From: Pseudomonas psychrophila
Lineage (GTDB): Bacteria > Pseudomonadota > Gammaproteobacteria > Pseudomonadales > Pseudomonadaceae
Length of the DNA stretch: 64,000 bases
Reading direction: 5' to 3'
NCBI RefSeq assembly: GCF_001043005.1
Contig: NZ_JYKZ01000007.1
Span: forward strand, 144,880-208,879
Shown: positions 60,356-64,000 of the stretch, one piece after another
How positions within the stretch are numbered: position 1 is the first letter of the stretch
How the letters are laid out: the number at the start of each line of letters is the position of its first letter
Program-made: the position numbers and the translations under genes
The notes under the pieces: model-generated
Databases searched by the model: none
What the model saw: the letters and a program-made list of their open reading frames with translations, nothing else
Told to the model about the DNA's origin: nothing

Positions 60356-61333
60356 ATGACATCCTCTGTTTCCCCCCCTGTTCGAGACCCCGAAACCAAG
60401 CGCTTCCTCAACGATCGCCTGGACTGGAATTTGCTACGCACGTTTCTGGTGATAGGACAGGAAGGCAGCATTAGCCGGGCTGCCGCGCGCCTGCATTTGA
60501 GCCAGCCGGCGATAAGTCAGGCTCTCAAGAGGCTGGAAGAACAGTTGGACAGTGCCTTGGTGGTACGCCGCGGGCCGCGTATCAGCCTTACCAAGACTGG
60601 TGAAGAGGTCATACAAATTGCCGCAGAACTCTACGGAACAATCTCGCGTCTGGGCCCTGCCCTGGAAAACCCCGCTGAGAAGGTGGCAGGCAAGGTCCGG
60701 ATACTGACCATCAGTCGGGTCCAGTCACGCTGCTATGACGACTTCCTGGCGCAATTTCACCTCGATTACCCACATGTTGAACTGGAGGTCGATGTGCTGC
60801 GCAGCTCGGACGTAGTCAGCGCAATGTTGCAAAAAACCGCATCATTTGGCCTGGGTCTTTGCCGCACGCCACAACCCAGACTCGAACAGCGAGTATTGCT
60901 GCAGCAGCGCTACGCGTTTTTCTGCGGCAAACGGCACCGGCTGTTTGGCCGCAAAAACCTTACCCTGGCTGACTTACAGAGCGAAAACTTCGTGAGTTTC
61001 ACCAGTGACCAGATCGGCGGCAACCTGTCTCCACTCACGGTGTTTCGTGATCAGCAAGGCTTTACCGGTCGGATTGTCGCCTCCTCACCGAGCCTGGATG
61101 AAATCCGTCGACTGGTGGGGGCCGGCTATGGCATCGGTTGTCTACCGGAACACATCGTTGCTGCCGATGTGCTGGCTGAAGAGGTTTGGCGTCTGCCACC
61201 ATGGGAGGGAGTCATAGACGTGAATGTCTACTTGCTATGGAACCGTGAACAAAAAATGACACGAGCAGAGTCAGTGTTTCTAGAGAGGTTCCAGCAGATG
61301 CTCATGACCACGGATCTGGCGGAGCGATTCTAG
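60356..61333 (+). CDS. LysR-family transcriptional regulator
   Basis: A 325-residue LysR with a longer N-terminal arm (about 22 residues before DWNLLRTFLVIGQEGSISRAAARLHLSQPAISQALKRLEEQL). The effector domain spans about 110-320. It is divergent from the MHS transporter/aldolase/dehydrogenase operon with 152 nt between starts, the usual layout for a LysR and its target. The ATG at 60356 has no strong ribosome-binding site. Confidence 0.9.
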   Translation: MTSSVSPPVRDPETKRFLNDRLDWNLLRTFLVIGQEGSISRAAARLHLSQPAISQALKRLEEQLDSALVVRRGPRISLTKTGEEVIQIAAELYGTISRLGPALENPAEKVAGKVRILTISRVQSRCYDDFLAQFHLDYPHVELEVDVLRSSDVVSAMLQKTASFGLGLCRTPQPRLEQRVLLQQRYAFFCGKRHRLFGRKNLTLADLQSENFVSFTSDQIGGNLSPLTVFRDQQGFTGRIVASSPSLDEIRRLVGAGYGIGCLPEHIVAADVLAEEVWRLPPWEGVIDVNVYLLWNREQKMTRAESVFLERFQQMLMTTDLAERF

Positions 61334-61462
61334 GCCCCTCACACAATCACGAGCAACTGACTGCATGGCATACCGTTTCAGCTGGACCTGCCACTGCAGG
61401 TTGATTGCACAACGGCTCAAGAAACAGGAAAAGCGGGACCCGCGAAATTTGCCTACCGGCAT

Positions 61463-62071
61463 CTAAAGAACGCTATAGATCCCGGCAACCACCTGCATCG
61501 TTGCGTCCTCGATCGACCCTTCGTTACGGCATAAAACCCAGCCTTGGTCTGTGGCCGCTTGCTCGAATGCTTTCGTGCTCGCGACATGTTCTTGCAGCGC
61601 GTGCATCACCGTACTGCCCAGCCCACGGGTTCGTGCCGCCGCCCTCGCCCATGACATTTCAGGGGCGGTGACGACCCCGACATGCAGGTCTGGCACTCGC
61701 ACGTTTCGATCCATGTTCAACTGCAGGATTTCTGCAAACGGGACTATCCGGCGAAATGCGGCATCAGACGGGTACCAGCGATCAATCAAAATAATGCTGT
61801 CGGGTGGCTGTTTCGTCAGCACGTGCTGGCTAATCCATGCACGACTATCAGCAAGACGCTCACACACGGCCCACTCCAGATCCCTAGAGGGATCTCTGAC
61901 AAGTCTGTTCACGAGGGCCATTGTTTCCCCCCTGTAGGGATCACTTTTTTTCTCGCAAAGCCGGATCACCTTTTTGTTGTCTGACCGCAGTACTTTCGTA
62001 ACGGCCTCCAACAGGGTGGTTTTGCCGGTCCCCTTGGGTCCATCCAGAGCAATAAACAGCGGACGATTCAT
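61463..62071 (-). CDS. Thymidylate-kinase-like P-loop protein
   Basis: A 202-residue P-loop NTPase with Walker A ALDGPKGTGKTTLLEAV and an ILIDRWYPSD motif (DR(Y/W) as in dTMP kinase). The LID-like region AARTRGLG is short. It is about the size of Tmk but divergent, so dNMP-kinase activity is possible but not secure. The ATG at 62071 has no clear ribosome-binding site, and a TTG two codons upstream is an alternative. It is a lone gene between a LysR and a methyltransferase. Its role is unknown. Confidence 0.75.
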   Translation of the reverse strand: MNRPLFIALDGPKGTGKTTLLEAVTKVLRSDNKKVIRLCEKKSDPYRGETMALVNRLVRDPSRDLEWAVCERLADSRAWISQHVLTKQPPDSIILIDRWYPSDAAFRRIVPFAEILQLNMDRNVRVPDLHVGVVTAPEMSWARAAARTRGLGSTVMHALQEHVASTKAFEQAATDQGWVLCRNEGSIEDATMQVVAGIYSVL

Positions 62072-62173
62072 TTTCAAGCAACGATTGATCTACGTTTTTT
62101 TCTGTCCCGTTCGTTCGCGGTCAGCGCTTGGCGCTACCCGGCAAGTCGAGTGCAGGACCCGTGCGCATGAACC

Positions 62174-62230
62174 AAAAAAGCGGCTGATGTCCCATGCTCT
62201 CAGGGCATGGTAATCGACATCAGCCGCTTT
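62174..62230 (-). terminator. Strong intrinsic terminator of the homocysteine methyltransferase gene
   Basis: Two perfect 15-bp arms (AAAGCGGCTGATGTC at 62177-62191 and its complement at 62216-62230) with an inner 6-bp stem (CCATGC/GCATGG), followed on the minus strand by TTTTTT. It lies 35 nt after the stop of the gene at 62265. Confidence 0.85.
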
Positions 62231-62264
62231 GTAGGCACTTGATCTTGGAAGGTCTGTTACCGGG

Positions 62265-63149
62265 TCACTTCAGGCTTCGTTTAAGCTCAGCAATATGCTG
62301 CGGCCCGATACCACAGCACCCGCCGATCATGCTTGCCCCTCTCTGTTGCCAATCCTTGGCCCACTCCAGGTAGCCCAGGGGATCGAGGTCTTCGCGCAGT
62401 TCGTCCAGACCGTCATTCGCCGTCGCTTCCTTCGGTTGCGGCGGGAAGGCATTGGCGTAGACACCAATGGCGATGTCGGCACCCAGACGTCCGGTAATGG
62501 ATCGCGCCACATCCACGGCAGCACCGATCACTTCCGGCTGGCTGCAGTTGAACAACACCGCGGCAACCCCCATACCTGCGACCGCTTCGATGGCGTCGGC
62601 CACGGGTTCGCCTGAACGAAGGCGAGGCACACCGTCAGTCTCTTCATCTTGAAGGGTGAAGGATACCCAGAATGGTTTGCCGTCTGACGGCAGATGCGCG
62701 TGGATCGCCTGCACTTCGGCCAGTGAACTCTGCGTCTCTGCCAACCACAGATCCACGTGGGCGCCCAAGCCTTGAAGCAGAGGGGTCAGAACCTCTGTCA
62801 CCCGCTCCGGCTGGAACAGGTCAGGCCGGTAGGAGCCGAACAACGGCGGCAGGGAACCCGCGACCTGGACGGGGTGGGCGCTTGCGTCAGCCGCTTTGCG
62901 CGCCAGTCGGCCTGCAATCGAGGCGAGTTCCAGCCCCTCACTGGCAAAGCGCTCCTCACCTATATGGAAGGGAACCACCGCATAACTGTTGCTGGTAATG
63001 ACTTGAGCGCCGGCTTCTATGAACGCGGCATGAACGGCCACCACGACTTCCGGAGCTTCGCTCAATGCCAGCGCCGACCACTCAGGCTGCCTGAAAGGTG
63101 CGCCACAACGTTGCAACTCCCGGCCCATGCCACCATCAAGAATAACCAT
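62265..63149 (-). CDS. Homocysteine S-methyltransferase family protein
   Basis: A 294-residue barrel protein: MVILDGGMGRELQRCG at the start, zinc-ligand Cys in LFNCSQPE, and GGCCGIGPQHI at the C-terminus with two more Cys. It methylates homocysteine from S-methylmethionine or another donor to give methionine (MmuM-like). I chose ATG 63149, which has AAGGAA 7 nt upstream, over the in-frame ATG at 63164. It is followed by a strong terminator. The amino-acid ABC permease gene upstream on the same strand may be part of the same unit. Confidence 0.9.
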   Translation of the reverse strand: MVILDGGMGRELQRCGAPFRQPEWSALALSEAPEVVVAVHAAFIEAGAQVITSNSYAVVPFHIGEERFASEGLELASIAGRLARKAADASAHPVQVAGSLPPLFGSYRPDLFQPERVTEVLTPLLQGLGAHVDLWLAETQSSLAEVQAIHAHLPSDGKPFWVSFTLQDEETDGVPRLRSGEPVADAIEAVAGMGVAAVLFNCSQPEVIGAAVDVARSITGRLGADIAIGVYANAFPPQPKEATANDGLDELREDLDPLGYLEWAKDWQQRGASMIGGCCGIGPQHIAELKRSLK

Positions 63150-63239
63150 TGATCGTTCCTTCATGTCTTGTCTCTGAATGTGTGAGGTTTAGCTGAGCCT
63201 GTTTATTTCTGACACTCATTGGGTCGTACATAAACGGGC

Positions 63240-64000
63240 TTACCGCTGATTTATGAACCCTTTGCCGTAGTGGCGCTCGAGGCGGTTCTGCACCAGTTCG
63301 AGACCAATCGACATCAGCCAATAGATAACGGCGGCGGTGGTGAGCATTTCGATGTAGCGATACGACGAACGCCCATAGGACTGCGCCAGGAACATCACTT
63401 CCCAAACCCCCATCACCGAAATCAGCGAGGAGTCCTTGAGCATTGAAATGAACTGGCTGGTGGTCGGCGGCAAAATCGTGCGCATGGCTTGCGGCAGGAT
63501 GATGTGCAGGAATGTCGCCGTCGGCGATAGCCCTAGCGCCATCGCCGCCTGGCGTTGCCCGGGGGCCACAGCCATGATCCCGGCGCGAAAAATCTCGCTG
63601 AGGTAAGCGCCATAATTGAGCGACAGGGCAATGATCCCGGCGCTGATTGCCCCCGGAACAATGCCGATCTGGGGCAGGCCCAGGTAGATCAGCAGGATCT
63701 GGATCAGCAGCGGCGTGCCGCGAAAAAATGACGCGTAGAAGCTCGCGACCCCAAAGGCCACGGCGCTGCGTGACAGGCGCGCAAGCGCCGTCACAAAGCC
63801 GAGCAGCAAGGACAACCAGATCGAACAAAAGCACAGGAACAACGTCAGTGCCGCGCCTTGCAGGAAACCGTTCGGGCCCAGGTGCAGGCCCATCAGGTTC
63901 GGCAATTTATCCAGAATGATCGACAGCTTCAGGTCGAAGCTCATGAAGAACATGACGCACAACGCGAACAGCACCGCCCACGTCAGATAGAGTCGGGTGC
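63240..64000 (-). CDS. Amino-acid ABC transporter permease (GlnP/HisM type), 5'-truncated by window edge
   Basis: The frame stays open to the window end, so the start lies outside; the first GTG or ATG in the visible part is internal. About 250 residues are visible with five or so helices, the EAA motif AAMALGLSPTATFLHIILPQAMRTILPP and a FRGTPLLIQILLIYLGLP segment typical of polar amino-acid permeases (HisMQ family). It is followed 90 nt later by the homocysteine methyltransferase gene. The rest of the importer lies beyond the window. The substrate may be a methionine precursor or another amino acid (inference). Confidence 0.88.
   Translation of the reverse strand, partial: TRLYLTWAVLFALCVMFFMSFDLKLSIILDKLPNLMGLHLGPNGFLQGAALTLFLCFCSIWLSLLLGFVTALARLSRSAVAFGVASFYASFFRGTPLLIQILLIYLGLPQIGIVPGAISAGIIALSLNYGAYLSEIFRAGIMAVAPGQRQAAMALGLSPTATFLHIILPQAMRTILPPTTSQFISMLKDSSLISVMGVWEVMFLAQSYGRSSYRYIEMLTTAAVIYWLMSIGLELVQNRLERHYGKGFINQR

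Noticed and set aside
1..64000. Prophage, CRISPR array, transposase or tRNA-linked integration site
   Set aside because: None seen: no direct-repeat arrays, integrase or transposase genes, or tRNA-like sequences. The only mobile-type DNA is the REP doublet and a REP-like hairpin.

Overview
This 64 kb window looks like chromosomal DNA of a fluorescent-group Pseudomonas. The clues are GC-rich genes with Pseudomonas-like products (a near-textbook XenA, an AcoR-type sigma-54 activator, an Hcp orphan of the Pseudomonas type) and a Pseudomonas-style REP doublet at 35004-35101. I saw no rRNA, tRNA, CRISPR array, phage block or insertion sequence. The first gene (LysR) and the last (amino-acid ABC permease) are cut by the window edges. 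The species call is inference from these features, not from a search.

Most of the window is a chain of small catabolic modules, each with its own regulator. Positions 0.8-4.6 kb hold galactarate/talarate use (dehydratase, MFS carrier, LacI repressor with two matching palindromic operators). Positions 4.9-7.5 kb hold a SnoaL-like protein, a LysR regulator and an Old Yellow Enzyme. Positions 7.7-9.2 kb are an AT-richer insert-like block: an orphan Hcp, a DUF4225-type candidate T6SS effector and a three-helix membrane protein that may be its immunity partner. Positions 9.5-13.8 kb are a signalling operon (PAS histidine kinase, single-domain receiver, REC-PAS-GGDEF-EAL protein). Positions 13.9-15.4 kb are a 14-helix drug-type MFS pump. 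Positions 15.8-19.7 kb hold an AcoR-like sigma-54 activator divergent from a SnoaL-flavin monooxygenase fusion with a clear -24/-12 promoter and upstream dyad.

Positions 19.8-26.5 kb form a Weimberg-type sugar-acid cluster: FadR-type regulator, IlvD/Edd dehydratase, MFS carrier, AraD1-type dehydratase and ketoglutarate-semialdehyde-type dehydrogenase, with two FadR-consensus operators in the divergent promoter. Its last enzyme could also finish the galactarate route at 0.8-3.4 kb. Positions 26.8-33.4 kb encode a periplasmic molybdenum hydroxylase (MocA, XdhC, Tat-exported large subunit, [2Fe-2S] subunit, triheme cytochrome c). Positions 33.5-41.1 kb carry stress and xenobiotic functions: ArsR/XenA, GST, DJ-1/PfpI, LysR/MFS pump, AraC/SDR.

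Positions 41.2-45.2 kb are a beta-keto-acid cleavage (BKACE) operon with a GntR regulator, an SDR and an MFS carrier. After an ankyrin protein and a lone amidohydrolase, 47.8-56.0 kb is a GntR-controlled PotABCD-type ABC importer with a cytosine-deaminase-like protein, an amidohydrolase that lacks the usual HxH metal motif, and a flavin reductase. Convergent to it is an acetylpolyamine-amidohydrolase-like gene, followed by a D-2-hydroxyacid dehydrogenase/class II aldolase/MHS-carrier operon under a divergent LysR (56-61.3 kb). The end holds a thymidylate-kinase-like P-loop protein, a homocysteine S-methyltransferase and the cut ABC permease.

The most noteworthy items are the Hcp/DUF4225 module, the sigma-54-driven SnoaL-monooxygenase fusion, the Pot-type/deaminase island with its unusual amidohydrolase, the BKACE module of unknown substrate, and several operator pairs that can be read directly from the sequence.
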